Assembly: GCF_014655595.1 (NCBI RefSeq)
Contig: NZ_BNBL01000010.1
Coordinates: 186,001 to 250,000 of the forward strand
Reading direction: 5' to 3'
DNA: 64,000 bases
Origin: Streptomyces griseocarneus
Lineage (GTDB): Bacteria > Actinomycetota > Actinomycetes > Streptomycetales > Streptomycetaceae
Shown: positions 30,063 through 39,092 of the stretch, piece after piece
How positions within the stretch are numbered: position 1 is the stretch's first letter
Layout: every line of letters starts with the position of its first letter
Translations under genes and position numbers: made by a program
Notes under the pieces: generated by a model
The model's input: only the letters and a program-made list of their open reading frames with translations
Told to the model about the DNA's origin: nothing
The model's database searches: none

Positions 30063-31373
30063 TCACGCGAACAGGCCCTTGCCCCACCAGTCGCCGTCGC
30101 CCTCGATGCCCGGCGGCACCGCGAAGATCGCCGAGCCCACGTGCTGGATGTACTCGTTCAGCGCGTCGTTGGCGGCGAGGTTCTTCTGCAGCGGCACGAA
30201 GGCGTCCCGCACGTCGCGCTGGTACGCGATGAAGAACAGTCCCGCCTCCAGCCGGCCCAGCTTGTCCGTGCCGTCGGTGAAGGAGTAGCCGCGACGCAGG
30301 ATGGTGGCGCCGTTGTTGCTGTCCGGGTGGGCCAGACGCACGTGCGAGTCCGGCTTCATCAGCTTGAGGTTGGGCTCGTCGCGCTCGCGCTGCTTGCCCA
30401 CCGGGGCACCCTGGGCCTTGTCGCGGCCGAAGATGTCCTCCTGCTCGCCCAGCGAGGTGCGGTCCCAGGTCTCGATGTGCATCCGGATGCGGCGGGCCAC
30501 GAGGTAGGAGCCGCCGGCCATCCAGGCCGGGCCGTCCTTCTCGCTCACCCACACGTGCTTGTCCAGGGCGGCGGTGTCGGTGCCCGAGACGTTCCGGGTG
30601 CCGTCCTTGAAGCCCATCATGTTGCGCGGGGTCTGCGCGTCCGGCGTCGTCGAGGACGTCTTGCCGAAGCCGAGCTGCGACCAGCGGATGGCGACCTTGC
30701 CCATGCCGATGCGGGCGAGGTTGCGGATCGCGTGCACCGCGACCTGCGGGTCGTCGGCGCAGGCCTGCACGCACAGGTCGCCGCCGCTGCGGGCCGCGTC
30801 CAGGTTGTCGCCGGGGAAGACGGGCAGGTCGATCAGGGCCTGCGGGCGACGGGACTTGACCCCGAAGCGGTCCTTGCCGTCCTTCTCGAACAGGCCGGGG
30901 CCCACGCCGAAGGTCAGCGTCAGCCGGGAGGGCTTGAGGCCGAGCGCCTCGCCGGTGTCGTCCGGCGGCAGCTCCGCCTGCCCGCCGTACGCGCCGTCGC
31001 CGATCTCGTGACCGGCCGTCATCCGTTCGGCGGCGGCCGTCCACTCCTTCAGCACCTTGATCAGCGCCTCGCGGTCGGACGTGGTGACGTCGAACGCCGC
31101 GAAGTGCAGCCGGTCCTGGACGGGCGTGGCGATGCCGGCCTGGTGGGCGCCGCGGAACTGGATCGCGTCGCCGGCCGAGGCGACCGGGTGGGCGTCGCCG
31201 CCGGTGCGCAGCGCGACGGCGGTGCCGCCCGCGGCGGCGGCACCGAGCGCGAGCCCGGCGCCGCCCCAGCCGAGCACGGAGCGGCGGGAGGGGGCGGCCT
31301 TGGCCGCCGTGTCCTTCGCCGCCTCGTCGTCAGCCGTGGCGCCGGCCGTGGTGCGTGGTGTCTCGTCAGCCAT
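30063..31373 (-). CDS. efeB: EfeB, Dyp-type peroxidase / deferrochelatase
   Basis: A 436-residue Tat-exported heme peroxidase. The signal is SRRSVLGWGGAGLALGAAAAGG (residues 28-49), with an unusually long Ala/Thr/Asp-rich stretch before it. The Dyp signature GxxDG is GFKDGTRN, and the distal and proximal regions are FTDG, LRRGYSF and HVRLAHPDSNN. EfeB oxidises ferrous iron or withdraws iron from heme for EfeU. It is 28 bp upstream of efeU and 17 bp downstream of efeO, so the three genes form one transcript. ATG 31373 has GGGGGGAG upstream. Confidence 0.94.
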   Translation of the reverse strand: MADETPRTTAGATADDEAAKDTAAKAAPSRRSVLGWGGAGLALGAAAAGGTAVALRTGGDAHPVASAGDAIQFRGAHQAGIATPVQDRLHFAAFDVTTSDREALIKVLKEWTAAAERMTAGHEIGDGAYGGQAELPPDDTGEALGLKPSRLTLTFGVGPGLFEKDGKDRFGVKSRRPQALIDLPVFPGDNLDAARSGGDLCVQACADDPQVAVHAIRNLARIGMGKVAIRWSQLGFGKTSSTTPDAQTPRNMMGFKDGTRNVSGTDTAALDKHVWVSEKDGPAWMAGGSYLVARRIRMHIETWDRTSLGEQEDIFGRDKAQGAPVGKQRERDEPNLKLMKPDSHVRLAHPDSNNGATILRRGYSFTDGTDKLGRLEAGLFFIAYQRDVRDAFVPLQKNLAANDALNEYIQHVGSAIFAVPPGIEGDGDWWGKGLFA

Positions 31374-31390
31374 GGGAGCTCCCCCCGCCC

Positions 31391-32524
31391 TTACTTCGCG
31401 ACCGCGCCGGCGAGCTTGGACAGCGGCTCGGCCAGGGCGTTGACGGCGTCGGAGAGCTTCTTGCGGTCGTCCTTGCCGACGCTGTCGTACGCCTTGAAGG
31501 TGTCGCCGTCGCGGTGGTCGTCCAGCAGCTTCTTCAGCTCGCCGAACTGCTTGTCCAGTTCCTTGGTGAGGTCCGAGTCGTTCTTGGAGGCGACCGGCTT
31601 CAGCAGCTCGTACGCCTTCTCGGCGCCCTCGACGTTGGCCTGGAAGTCGACCAGGTCGGTGTGGCTGTAGCGCTCCTCCTCACCGGTCACCTTGCCGGTT
31701 GCCACCTCGTCGAGCAGCTCCTTGGCGCCGTTGGCCATGCTGGTCGGGGTGATCTCGGCGGTGCCGACGACCTTCTGCCAGCCCTTGAGGTCCGTCATCA
31801 GCTGCTCGGCCAGCTTCTTGTCGTCCTCGGTGATCTTCTTGTCCTCCCAGAGGGACTTCTCCAGCTTGTGCCAGCCGGTCCACTTCTGGCCCTTCTCCAG
31901 GCCGTCCTCGCGGACGTCCACCTTCGGGTCGATGTCACCGAAGGACTCGGCCACGGGCTCGGTGCGCTCCCAGCCGATGCGCGAGACGGCGTACTGCTTC
32001 TTCGCCTCGTCCACGTCGCCGGCCTTGACGGCGTCGGCGAACTTCTGCGCCGCCGGGATCGTCTCGTCGGCCTGCTGCTGGACGTACTTGCGGTACTCGG
32101 CGACCGCCTTGTCCAGCGCGGGGTCGCTCTTCTCCTGCTTGCCGCCGCCGGTGGCGGTGACCTTCTGGCGGATGCCGTCGCCCTTCATTCCGGGCTTGCA
32201 GGCGATTTCGTACGCGCCGGCCTTCTTGATCGTCGCGACGATCTCCGCCTTGGTGCCGGGGCCTATGTTCTCCCGCTCGGCGACAATTCGGTCGCCCGCG
32301 GCGTAGACATACACCTCGGTGACCTTCGAGCCCTTGTTCTCGACATTGATCTTGATGTGACCCGTCGGGAAAGAGGTCGTGGAGACCTCGCACTTGTCGT
32401 CCGTGGCCTTGACCAGAATGGCGTCCGAGTCCTTCTTGTCCGACTTCTCGGCACAACCGGACACGGTGGTCAGGGCCGTGGCCACCGCGATGGCGGCGAC
32501 GGCGGAGGAGCGGAGGACTCGCAT
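31391..32524 (-). CDS. efeO: EfeO, iron-binding lipoprotein (cupredoxin plus M75 domain)
   Basis: A 377-residue exported protein, first gene of the efeOBU operon. The signal MRVLRSSAVAAIAVATALTTVSGC ends in a lipobox, so it is membrane-anchored. Residues 35-130 form a cupredoxin-like domain (FPTGHIKINVENKGSKVTEVYVYAAGDRIVAERENIGPG, EIACKPGM). Residues 145-377 form an imelysin/M75 helical domain with GWERTEPVAESFGDIDP and HKLEKSLWEDKK, matching the HxxE metal motif. It captures iron and passes it to EfeB/EfeU. ATG 32524 has GGAG upstream. A TTAGG/CCTAA element 59-72 bp upstream suggests DmdR repression. Confidence 0.94.
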   Translation of the reverse strand: MRVLRSSAVAAIAVATALTTVSGCAEKSDKKDSDAILVKATDDKCEVSTTSFPTGHIKINVENKGSKVTEVYVYAAGDRIVAERENIGPGTKAEIVATIKKAGAYEIACKPGMKGDGIRQKVTATGGGKQEKSDPALDKAVAEYRKYVQQQADETIPAAQKFADAVKAGDVDEAKKQYAVSRIGWERTEPVAESFGDIDPKVDVREDGLEKGQKWTGWHKLEKSLWEDKKITEDDKKLAEQLMTDLKGWQKVVGTAEITPTSMANGAKELLDEVATGKVTGEEERYSHTDLVDFQANVEGAEKAYELLKPVASKNDSDLTKELDKQFGELKKLLDDHRDGDTFKAYDSVGKDDRKKLSDAVNALAEPLSKLAGAVAK

Positions 32525-32582
32525 AAGGGCTCCAGCTTGCTCGGAGAGCGGACGAGGGCGTGGCCTAAAACGATCGGTCGAA

Positions 32583-32596
32583 TTAGGCCGCCCTAA
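32583..32596. promoter_or_regulatory. Putative iron box upstream of efeO
   Basis: TTAGGccgcCCTAA keeps both inner half-sites of the actinobacterial iron box, though its outer bases are poorly conserved. It lies 59-72 bp upstream of efeO. Confidence 0.5.
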
Positions 32597-32647
32597 CTTA
32601 TCTGAGCCTTGCCTACCCTGTTCCCCGTTCGGTGAGTGATTCTGCTC

Positions 32648-33493
32648 TCACGGAGCAAAATCTCGTCCCGCCCGTCTCGGGATCACCAATGGCTCTCCGC
32701 TGTGCGGATGATCAAATACATCGACGGGCTGTCCATAGACCCTTCCGAGCAATTCGGGCAGATAGACCTCGGCGGGCGGACCGTCCGCCACGACGCGCCC
32801 TTCGTGCAGAACGGCGACGCGATCGGCGTACGCCCCGGCCAGGCCCAGATCGTGCAGCACGACCACCACCGCGTCCCCGGCGGCGGCCCGTTCGCGGCAC
32901 ACGCGCAGGACGAGCTCCTGATGCCGCAGGTCCAGCGCGGCCGTCGGCTCGTCGAGCAGCAGCAGCGGGGCGCGCTGCGCGAGGACGCGGGCCAGCGCGA
33001 CCCGGGCCCGCTCGCCGCCGGAGAGCGCGGCGAACGGACGGGAGGCGAATCCGGCCACCTCCGTGGCGGCCATCGCCGCCTCGACCGCCGCGTCGTCCTC
33101 GTCCTCGGCGGCCGTCCCCGCCCAGGGCGCGCGGCCCATCCGCACGACCTCCCCGGCGGTGAAGGGGAACGACAGCTCGGCCGACTGCGGCAGCACCGCC
33201 CGGCGCAGGGCCAGTTCGCCGGCGCTCCACGCATCGGCGGGCGCGCCGTCGATCCGCACCTCGCCCGAGGCGGCGGTCAGATCGCGGGCCAGCGCGGCCA
33301 GGAGCGTGGACTTCCCGGCGCCGTTCGGCCCGACGAGCGCCACGACCTCGCCTGCGGCGACGCTCAGGTCGACCCCGTCCAGCACGTTCCGGCCGCCGAG
33401 CCCCACCCGCAGGGCACGGGCCTCGGCCCGTACGGAGCCGAGGGGAGCGGGGGAGGGAAGACGCCGGGCCCGGCGAGCGAAGAACGAGCGCAT
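32648..33493 (-). CDS. hmuV: HmuV, heme ABC transporter ATPase
   Basis: A 281-residue ABC ATPase of the siderophore/heme class. Walker A is GPNGAGKST (residues 55-63), the signature LSGGERARVALARVL starts near 157, and Walker B is LLLLDEPTAALD (178-189), followed by the switch His in VVLHDLGLA. It powers heme import through HmuU. ATG 33493 overlaps the hmuU stop (TGATG) and has GGGGGAT 8 nt upstream; ATG 33502 would add three residues. It is the last gene of the hmuTUV transcript. A C-terminal tail, HPHSGEPLVIPRR, resembles the heme-ATPase group. Confidence 0.93.
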   Translation of the reverse strand: MRSFFARRARRLPSPAPLGSVRAEARALRVGLGGRNVLDGVDLSVAAGEVVALVGPNGAGKSTLLAALARDLTAASGEVRIDGAPADAWSAGELALRRAVLPQSAELSFPFTAGEVVRMGRAPWAGTAAEDEDDAAVEAAMAATEVAGFASRPFAALSGGERARVALARVLAQRAPLLLLDEPTAALDLRHQELVLRVCRERAAAGDAVVVVLHDLGLAGAYADRVAVLHEGRVVADGPPAEVYLPELLGRVYGQPVDVFDHPHSGEPLVIPRRAGRDFAP

Positions 33494-34632
33494 CACGCCC
33501 ATCCCCCTTGCCTGCGCCGCGTCCTGCGCAACAGCCAGAAGAAGAACGGGCTGCCGAAGAGGGCGGTCAGTACGCCCAGCGGGAGTTCCGCCGGCTGGGC
33601 GGCCGTGCGGGCCGCCAGGTCGGCGGCGACCAGGACGAGCGCGCCGCCCAGGGCGCTGCCCGGTACGAGGAAGCGGTGCCCCGGACCCGCCGCCATGCGC
33701 AGCAGGTGCGGCACCAACAGGCCCACGAACGTGATGATTCCGGCCACGGCCACCGCGGCCGCCGTCAGCAGGGCCACCACCAGCACCAGGACGAGCCGGA
33801 GCCGCTCGACGTCCACGCCCAGGTGGCGCGCCGGCCGTTCGCCGAGGGCCAGGAGGTCCAGCTTCCGGGCGTACCAGGGGGCGACGGCCAGCCCGGCCAG
33901 GGCGCACGGGAGCACCGCGAGCACCTTCGGCCAGGTGGCCTGCGCGAGCGAGCCCAGCTGCCAGAAGGTGATCTGCGTGATCTGCGCGTTGTCGGCGAGG
34001 AAGACGCACAGTCCGATGAGCGCGCCGGCGAAGGCGTTCACCGCGATGCCGGTGAGGATGAGCGTCACCACCTCCGTACGGCCGCCCGAGCGCGAGAGCG
34101 CGTAGACGAGCAGGACGGTCACCAGCCCGCCCGCGAACGCGCAGGCCGTCACGGTCCAGTTGCCGAGGAAGCCGAGCCCCAGCGCGATCGAGGCGACCGC
34201 GCCGACCGCCGCGCCCGACGAGACGCCGATGACGCCGGGCTCGGCCAGCGGGTTGCCGAACACCCCCTGCATCAGCGCCCCCGCGCACCCCAGGGACGCC
34301 CCGACCAGCAGCGCCAGCGCCAGGCGGGGCAGCCGTACGTTCCACAGCACGCTCTCGCCGACCCGGTCGAGCGCGGCGCCGCCGAGGCCGGCGCGGTGCA
34401 GGAGCGAGCCCAGCACGTCGCCGACGGGGATGTCGTACGCGCCGAGACCGGCGGACAGCAGGCAGAGGGCGCCGAGGGCGGCGGCCATGCCCAGGGCGAG
34501 GAGGACGCCGGTGCGGCGGCGTCCTGCCCTCGCGGGGCCGGCGCCGGCCGGGGACACGGCGGCGTCCTCGCGCCGGACGGCGGTGGCGGCGGTGGTGGTG
34601 GCGGGAGGAGCGGACTCCGGCGAAAGGCCCAT
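33493..34632 (-). CDS. hmuU: HmuU, heme ABC transporter permease (FecCD family)
   Basis: A 379-residue permease with ten predicted membrane segments after a 45-residue Ala/Thr-rich cytoplasmic start. The FecCD signatures LPRLALALLVGASLGCAGALMQGVFGNPLAEPGVIGVSSGA (residues 95-140) and FVGLLVPHLLRMAAGPGHRFLVPGSALGGA near residue 300 are intact, including the coupling-helix Gly for the ATPase. Its ATG directly follows the hmuT TGA and its own stop overlaps hmuV, so hmuTUV is tightly coupled. It forms the membrane channel for heme. Confidence 0.94.
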   Translation of the reverse strand: MGLSPESAPPATTTAATAVRREDAAVSPAGAGPARAGRRRTGVLLALGMAAALGALCLLSAGLGAYDIPVGDVLGSLLHRAGLGGAALDRVGESVLWNVRLPRLALALLVGASLGCAGALMQGVFGNPLAEPGVIGVSSGAAVGAVASIALGLGFLGNWTVTACAFAGGLVTVLLVYALSRSGGRTEVVTLILTGIAVNAFAGALIGLCVFLADNAQITQITFWQLGSLAQATWPKVLAVLPCALAGLAVAPWYARKLDLLALGERPARHLGVDVERLRLVLVLVVALLTAAAVAVAGIITFVGLLVPHLLRMAAGPGHRFLVPGSALGGALVLVAADLAARTAAQPAELPLGVLTALFGSPFFFWLLRRTRRRQGGWA

Positions 34633-35679
34633 TCAGCGGCCGCCCTTGTGGATCTGCTCGACGAGGGACTTCAGCACGGCGTCGGTGCGCGGCCCGAAGT
34701 TCAGCAGGACGCCGTCGTCGACGGAGGCGATGCGGCGGTCGAGGCCGGCCGGGGTCTGGCCGACGCCGGGAATCTTCAGCAGGCCGTCCACGCCGCCGAC
34801 CGACTCCAGCCCCTTGCTCATCACGAGGATCACGTCCGGCGCGGCCTTGGCCAGTGCCTCGCTCGTGAGGGGGGTGAAGTCCTTCTTCAGGCCGGACTCC
34901 TTGCCCGCGTCCACGCCGCCCGCGGCCTCGACGAGCGAGTCGGCCCCCGAGCCCGCCCCGCCCATGAGGTAGACGGAGGCCGAGCCGCGCAGGTAGAGGA
35001 AGGCCACGCGCGGCTTCTTCCCGGCGCCGCCCGCGGGGATGCCCTTCTTCGCGGCGTCGAGGCGCTGTTCGGTGCGCTCGCGCAGCCGGTCCCCGGCAGT
35101 GGGGACGCCGAGCGCCGCGGCCACCTTCTCGATGCGGGTGCCGACGTCGGCCAGCTTCTTCGCCGGCTCGAGGACGACGAGCGGGATGCCGGCCGCCCGG
35201 ATCTGGGCGACGGCCTCGGCGGGGCCGGTGGTGGTCTCGGCCAGGACGAGCGTGGGCTTCAGCGAGAGCACGCTCTCGGCCGAGACGTCGTGCGCGCGCG
35301 TGACGACCGGCAGTTCGCGTGCCTGCTCGAAGGTGGCGGTGATGTCGCGGGCGACGACCTTGCCGCCCAGACCGAGGCCGAAAACCACCTCGGACAGCGA
35401 GCCGGTGAGTGGGACGATGCGATCAGTGGCGGTGACGGTGACGTCATGGCCGTCGGCGGACCGCACGGTGACGGGGAGTCGTGACTCCGGCGTCCCGGAC
35501 AGCGGTTCGACGCGGTCGGCCGCCGCCCGCTGTCCCTTCGCGGCGCCTTCCGGCGTGCCGGACGAGGTGCCGGACGTGCCGCAGCCGGTGAGGACGGCGG
35601 CCAGGGCCAGCAGGGCCACGAGGGCGCCGAACGGGCGTGGGAGGCCCATCGGCCCGCCCACCGACTGGCGTTGGGACAC
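34633..35679 (-). CDS. hmuT: HmuT, heme-binding lipoprotein
   Basis: A 348-residue substrate-binding lipoprotein. GTG 35679 follows an AAGGCGGG site; ATG 35649 is a possible shorter start. The signal reads PFGALVALLALAAVLTGC with the lipobox Cys. The type III binding fold is shown by RIVPLTGSLSEVVFGLGLGGKVVARD, HDVSAESVLSLKPTLVLAE, a backbone helix, VAFLYLRGSASVYLMGGAGSGADSLVEAAGG and FTPLTSEALAKAAPDVILVMSKG, which are typical of HmuT rather than siderophore binders. It should receive heme from the HtaA proteins encoded divergently. A near-perfect iron box lies 39 bp upstream. Confidence 0.93.
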   Translation of the reverse strand: MSQRQSVGGPMGLPRPFGALVALLALAAVLTGCGTSGTSSGTPEGAAKGQRAAADRVEPLSGTPESRLPVTVRSADGHDVTVTATDRIVPLTGSLSEVVFGLGLGGKVVARDITATFEQARELPVVTRAHDVSAESVLSLKPTLVLAETTTGPAEAVAQIRAAGIPLVVLEPAKKLADVGTRIEKVAAALGVPTAGDRLRERTEQRLDAAKKGIPAGGAGKKPRVAFLYLRGSASVYLMGGAGSGADSLVEAAGGVDAGKESGLKKDFTPLTSEALAKAAPDVILVMSKGLESVGGVDGLLKIPGVGQTPAGLDRRIASVDDGVLLNFGPRTDAVLKSLVEQIHKGGR

Positions 35680-35717
35680 TTTCCCGCCTTTCCATAGCGA
35701 ACGACTCCGGATGTAGC

Positions 35718-35736
35718 TTAGGTTAGCCTTACCTAA
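35718..35736. promoter_or_regulatory. Iron box between hmuT and htaA-like gene
   Basis: TTAGGTTAGCCTTACCTAA matches the 19-bp DmdR/IdeR consensus at 17 positions. It is centred between the divergent hmuT and HtaA genes and can repress both. Confidence 0.92.
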
Positions 35737-35762
35737 ATTGCTATGTGTGAAAGGGGCCTTCC

Positions 35763-37178
35763 ATGCCGCCGTCCAGACCTGCCCGCGCGCCCGTGGTCGC
35801 GCTGCTCGCGGCTGTGCTGGCGGCATGGGCGCCCGCGCCCGCCGCCCACGCGGCCGACGAGCGCGAGGTGTCGGGCGGGCGGCTGGACTGGGGCATCAAG
35901 TCCTCCTTCCAGAGCTACGTCACCGGGCCCGTCGCACACGGCGGCTGGACCCTGCGGGGCGGGGCGGCCACGGTCGGCGACAGCCGGTTCCGCTTCCACT
36001 CCGCCAAGGGCGTCTACCGGCCCGGCAGCGGCTCCTTCGAGGCGGGCTTCTCGGGCGGCGTGCGCTTCACCGGGCACCGCAAGCCCGACGGCTCCCACGA
36101 GCTCGACCTCACCGTCGACCGGCCCAGCGTCCGCCTCTCCGGCGGCAGCGGCACCCTCTACGCCGACGTGAGCAGCAAGGCCAAGGGCACGGGCGAGGTC
36201 ACCACCGCCTCCCACGTCCCGTTCGCCTCGCTCGATCTGACGGGCATCGACCTGCGGGGCGGCGGCGCGTCCGTCACCCTCGCGAACGTCCCGGCCACCC
36301 TCACCGCGCAGGGCGCCAAGGCGTTCGCCGGCTACTACACCGAGGGCACCGCCCTGGACCGGGTGAGCCTGTCCGCCGACGTCGTGGCCGGTGCGCAGGC
36401 GTCACCGGGCGCGAGCCCCTCCGGCTCGCCGGGGGAGGGCTCGCCCGAGAAGAAGGGGAAGTCCAAGGGCGAGTTCACCGGTGCGGCCGTCGACTGGGGC
36501 GTGCGCCGGACCTTCCGGGAGTACGTCACGGGAGCCATCGCCCGGGGCTCCTGGAAGCTCGGCGACGGCGCCCAGGACGGCGGCGCGCTCTTCCGCTTCC
36601 CGGACGGCAAGGGCTCCTACGACGCCGCGTCCGGCACGCTCGACGCCGCCTTCGCGGGCACCCTGCGCTTCACCGGCAAGGACCTCGACCTGGCGCTCGG
36701 CCGGGTGGCGGTGGCGGCGAAGGACGGCAAGGGCACCCTCTCGGCGGACGTGACGAAGGGCGGCGGCACGGAGAAAGGCGTTCAGCTCGTCACCTTCGAC
36801 GCCTCCGGCCTCAAGGAGAAGGACGGCCTCGCCGCCGTCGCCGAGGCCCCGGCGAAGCTCACGGCCGAGGGCGCCAAGGCGTTCGGCGGCCTGTACCAGG
36901 AGGGCGCGGAGATGGACCCCGTCTCCCTCGCCGTCCCCCTCGAGGCCTCGGCACGGCTGCCCGCCCTGCCGGACCTGGGCACCGCGCCCACGGCGGAGCC
37001 GAAGGCAGCCGCGGCCTCGCCGCCGGCCGCCGCGCGGGACGGGGAGCGGGCGGGCGCGCGGAGCGCCTCGTCCTCCTTTCCCGTGCTTCCGGTCGCCGTC
37101 GGCGCGGGAGCGCTGGTGGCGGCGGGTGCCGCGTATCTGGTGGTGACGCGGAAGCGGCGGACCTCGAACGGAACCTGA
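35763..37178 (+). CDS. HtaA-domain heme-binding surface protein, two domains
   Basis: A 471-residue exported protein. Residues 1-31 are a signal peptide (VVALLAAVLAAWAPAPAAHAA). Two HtaA domains follow: residues 37-215 (GGRLDWGIKSSFQSYVTGPVAHGGW, RFHSAKGVYRPGSGSFEAGFSGGVRFTGH) and 238-405 (VDWGVRRTFREYVTGAIARGSW, FRFPDGKGSYDAASGTLDAAFAGTLRFTG). Each carries the Tyr, His and Arg pattern by which Corynebacterium HtaA holds heme. A Ser/Pro/Lys linker separates them. The C-terminus is one membrane helix (VLPVAVGAGALVAAGAAYLVV) and TRKRR. It should take up heme at the cell surface for HmuT. ATG 35763 has AAAGGGG upstream and lies 27 bp from the iron box. Confidence 0.92.
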   Translation: MPPSRPARAPVVALLAAVLAAWAPAPAAHAADEREVSGGRLDWGIKSSFQSYVTGPVAHGGWTLRGGAATVGDSRFRFHSAKGVYRPGSGSFEAGFSGGVRFTGHRKPDGSHELDLTVDRPSVRLSGGSGTLYADVSSKAKGTGEVTTASHVPFASLDLTGIDLRGGGASVTLANVPATLTAQGAKAFAGYYTEGTALDRVSLSADVVAGAQASPGASPSGSPGEGSPEKKGKSKGEFTGAAVDWGVRRTFREYVTGAIARGSWKLGDGAQDGGALFRFPDGKGSYDAASGTLDAAFAGTLRFTGKDLDLALGRVAVAAKDGKGTLSADVTKGGGTEKGVQLVTFDASGLKEKDGLAAVAEAPAKLTAEGAKAFGGLYQEGAEMDPVSLAVPLEASARLPALPDLGTAPTAEPKAAAASPPAAARDGERAGARSASSSFPVLPVAVGAGALVAAGAAYLVVTRKRRTSNGT

Positions 37179-37311
37179 CGCTCCGTCGGGTGTGGCGCAC
37201 CACGCACCGGCCGCGGCCGCCCCGGACCTTCCCCGGCCTCCGGCTCCCTGATGTCATGGGGCCGCACGGCTTGATTCACGTATCTCATGTCCCTCTAGGA
37301 GAGAACAGACG

Positions 37312-39003
37312 ATGACCGCCACCGCACGCCGCGCCGCACTCGCCGCGCTGGCCACGGCGACCGCTCTGGGTGCCACCGCGCTGACCGTGCCCGCGCACGC
37401 TGCGGGCGCCCCGGCGAAGGCCGAAGGGCAGAGGACCGACGGGAAGACGACCGACGGGAAGCAGGCCGAAGGTCAGAAGGCCGAAGGTCAGAAGGTCGAG
37501 GGGCAGCAGCCGCCGCAGATGGAGATCGCGGACGGCTCGCTGAGCTGGGGGGTGAAGGAGAGCTTCCGGAAGTACGTCGTCCGGTCCAAGGGCAAGATCG
37601 AGCTGGGCGACGACGCCCGGCAGGCAAAGAAGAACGGTGCCTTCACCTTCGCCGGGGGCAAGGGCACGTACGACCCCTCGACGCACGCGCTGACCACCAC
37701 CTTCAAGGGCAGCGTGCGCTTCCTGGCGCACCCCGAGAAGGAGCACTACCAGCTCGACCTCAAGTTCTCCGACATCAAGGTCGTCACCGACGCCGCCGCC
37801 AAGGGACAGAAGGGCAGCATCACCGCCGACGTCACGCGCGGCGGCAAGACCGAGCAGGACGTCGTCATCGCCTCGCTGGACGTCAAGGCGGGCCGGATGA
37901 GCGGCGGGGCCGACGGCGCGGTCACCTACACGAAGATACCCGCGAAGCTCACCAAGGTCGGCGCGGAGGTGTTCGCGTCCAACGGCTCGTCCCCCTACGC
38001 CGAGGGCGACGCCATCGACCCGGCCACCCTCGCGGTGAAGGTGGCTCCCCCGAAGCCCAAGCCGGAGCCGGAGGAGCCCAAGGAGAAGCCGAAGCCCGAG
38101 CCCGAGGAGCCCAAGGAGAAGCCCGCCCCCGGCACCGTCCTCGACGGCAACCTCGACTGGGGCGTGAAGCAGTCCTTCCGCGCGTACATCGAGAAGCAGA
38201 AGGGCAAGATCGAGCTCGGCGACGGCGCCCAGCAGAAGAGCGCCGGCTTCCGCTTCCCCAAGGGCCACGGCAAGTTCGACGCCTCGAGCGGCTCGGTCGA
38301 GGCGGCGTTCAACGGAAGCGTCCGCTTCACGGCGCACTCCGGCAAGCTCGACCTGAAGCTCAGCGACATCAAGGTCAAGGCGACCGGTGCCGCCGGCATC
38401 CTGACCGCCGACGTCATCTCCAGCGGTACCGTCACGGAAGACGTGCCGCTGGCGGCCCTGAAGCTCACCGCGGGCTCGCTCAAGGCCAAGGACGGCGTCG
38501 TCGCGCTGGCCGGCGTCCCCGCGACGCTGACCGAGGAGGGCGCCAAGGCCTTCGCCGGCTACTACACCAAGGGCGAGACCCTCGACCCGGTGACGCTGGC
38601 CGTGGCGCTCGACGCGAACGCCAAGCTGCCCGAGGGCACCGAGTTCGAGAACTGCGAGGCCGCGTCGGCCGCGGGCAAGACGCCGCTGCGCAAGGGCGAG
38701 CCCGGCTACACGGCCAAGCTCGACACCGACGGCGACGGCGTCGCCTGCGAGGCGTCCGGTTCCGACACCGCCACCACCGGCGGCTCCACGACCGGCGGTT
38801 CGACCGGCGGTTCCACGACCGGTGGCTCGACCACCGGCGGTTCCACCACCGGCGGCACCGCCTCCACCACCGACACGGGTTCGCTCGCGCAGACCGGCTC
38901 GAGCACCCCGACCGGCCCGCTCCTCGGCGCGGCCGGCGCGATGCTGCTCGCGGGCAGCGGCGCCGTCTACGCCACGCGCCGCCGTCGCGACGCCCAGGGC
39001 TGA
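37312..39003 (+). CDS. HtaA-HtaA-Excalibur surface protein with LAxTG sorting signal
   Basis: A 563-residue wall-anchored protein. Residues 1-27 are a signal peptide, followed by a Lys/Glu-rich repeat (GQKAEGQKVEGQ). HtaA domain 1 is residues 65-240 (GSLSWGVKESFRKYVV), then a Pro/Glu/Lys linker and HtaA domain 2 at 278-440 (GNLDWGVKQSFRAYIE). Residues 443-480 match an Excalibur calcium-binding domain (NCEAASAAG, DTDGDGVACE). A Thr/Gly/Ser repeat leads to LAQTG at about residue 522, a hydrophobic helix and RRRR, a class E sortase signal. It would hold heme in the wall and hand it to the membrane-bound HtaA or HmuT. GGAG precedes the ATG. Confidence 0.93.
   Translation: MTATARRAALAALATATALGATALTVPAHAAGAPAKAEGQRTDGKTTDGKQAEGQKAEGQKVEGQQPPQMEIADGSLSWGVKESFRKYVVRSKGKIELGDDARQAKKNGAFTFAGGKGTYDPSTHALTTTFKGSVRFLAHPEKEHYQLDLKFSDIKVVTDAAAKGQKGSITADVTRGGKTEQDVVIASLDVKAGRMSGGADGAVTYTKIPAKLTKVGAEVFASNGSSPYAEGDAIDPATLAVKVAPPKPKPEPEEPKEKPKPEPEEPKEKPAPGTVLDGNLDWGVKQSFRAYIEKQKGKIELGDGAQQKSAGFRFPKGHGKFDASSGSVEAAFNGSVRFTAHSGKLDLKLSDIKVKATGAAGILTADVISSGTVTEDVPLAALKLTAGSLKAKDGVVALAGVPATLTEEGAKAFAGYYTKGETLDPVTLAVALDANAKLPEGTEFENCEAASAAGKTPLRKGEPGYTAKLDTDGDGVACEASGSDTATTGGSTTGGSTGGSTTGGSTTGGSTTGGTASTTDTGSLAQTGSSTPTGPLLGAAGAMLLAGSGAVYATRRRRDAQG
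38775..38865 (+). repeat. Thr/Gly/Ser codon microrepeat
   Basis: Short imperfect repeats of accggcggttc-type units encode the TTGGSTTGG linker before the sorting signal. The number of units is probably variable among strains. Confidence 0.7.
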
Positions 39004-39024
39004 TTCCTTCCGCCCCCACGAACA

Positions 39025-39060
39025 CCCGCGCCCGCCGGTACGGTCACCGGCGGGCGCGGG
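39025..39060. terminator. Bidirectional terminator
   Basis: Perfect 15-bp arms at 39025-39039 and 39046-39060, 6-nt loop, between convergent HtaA and heme oxygenase genes. Confidence 0.88.
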
Positions 39061-39092
39061 CTTCTCCAGGTCGTGCGGAGCGGTCGGGCGGC

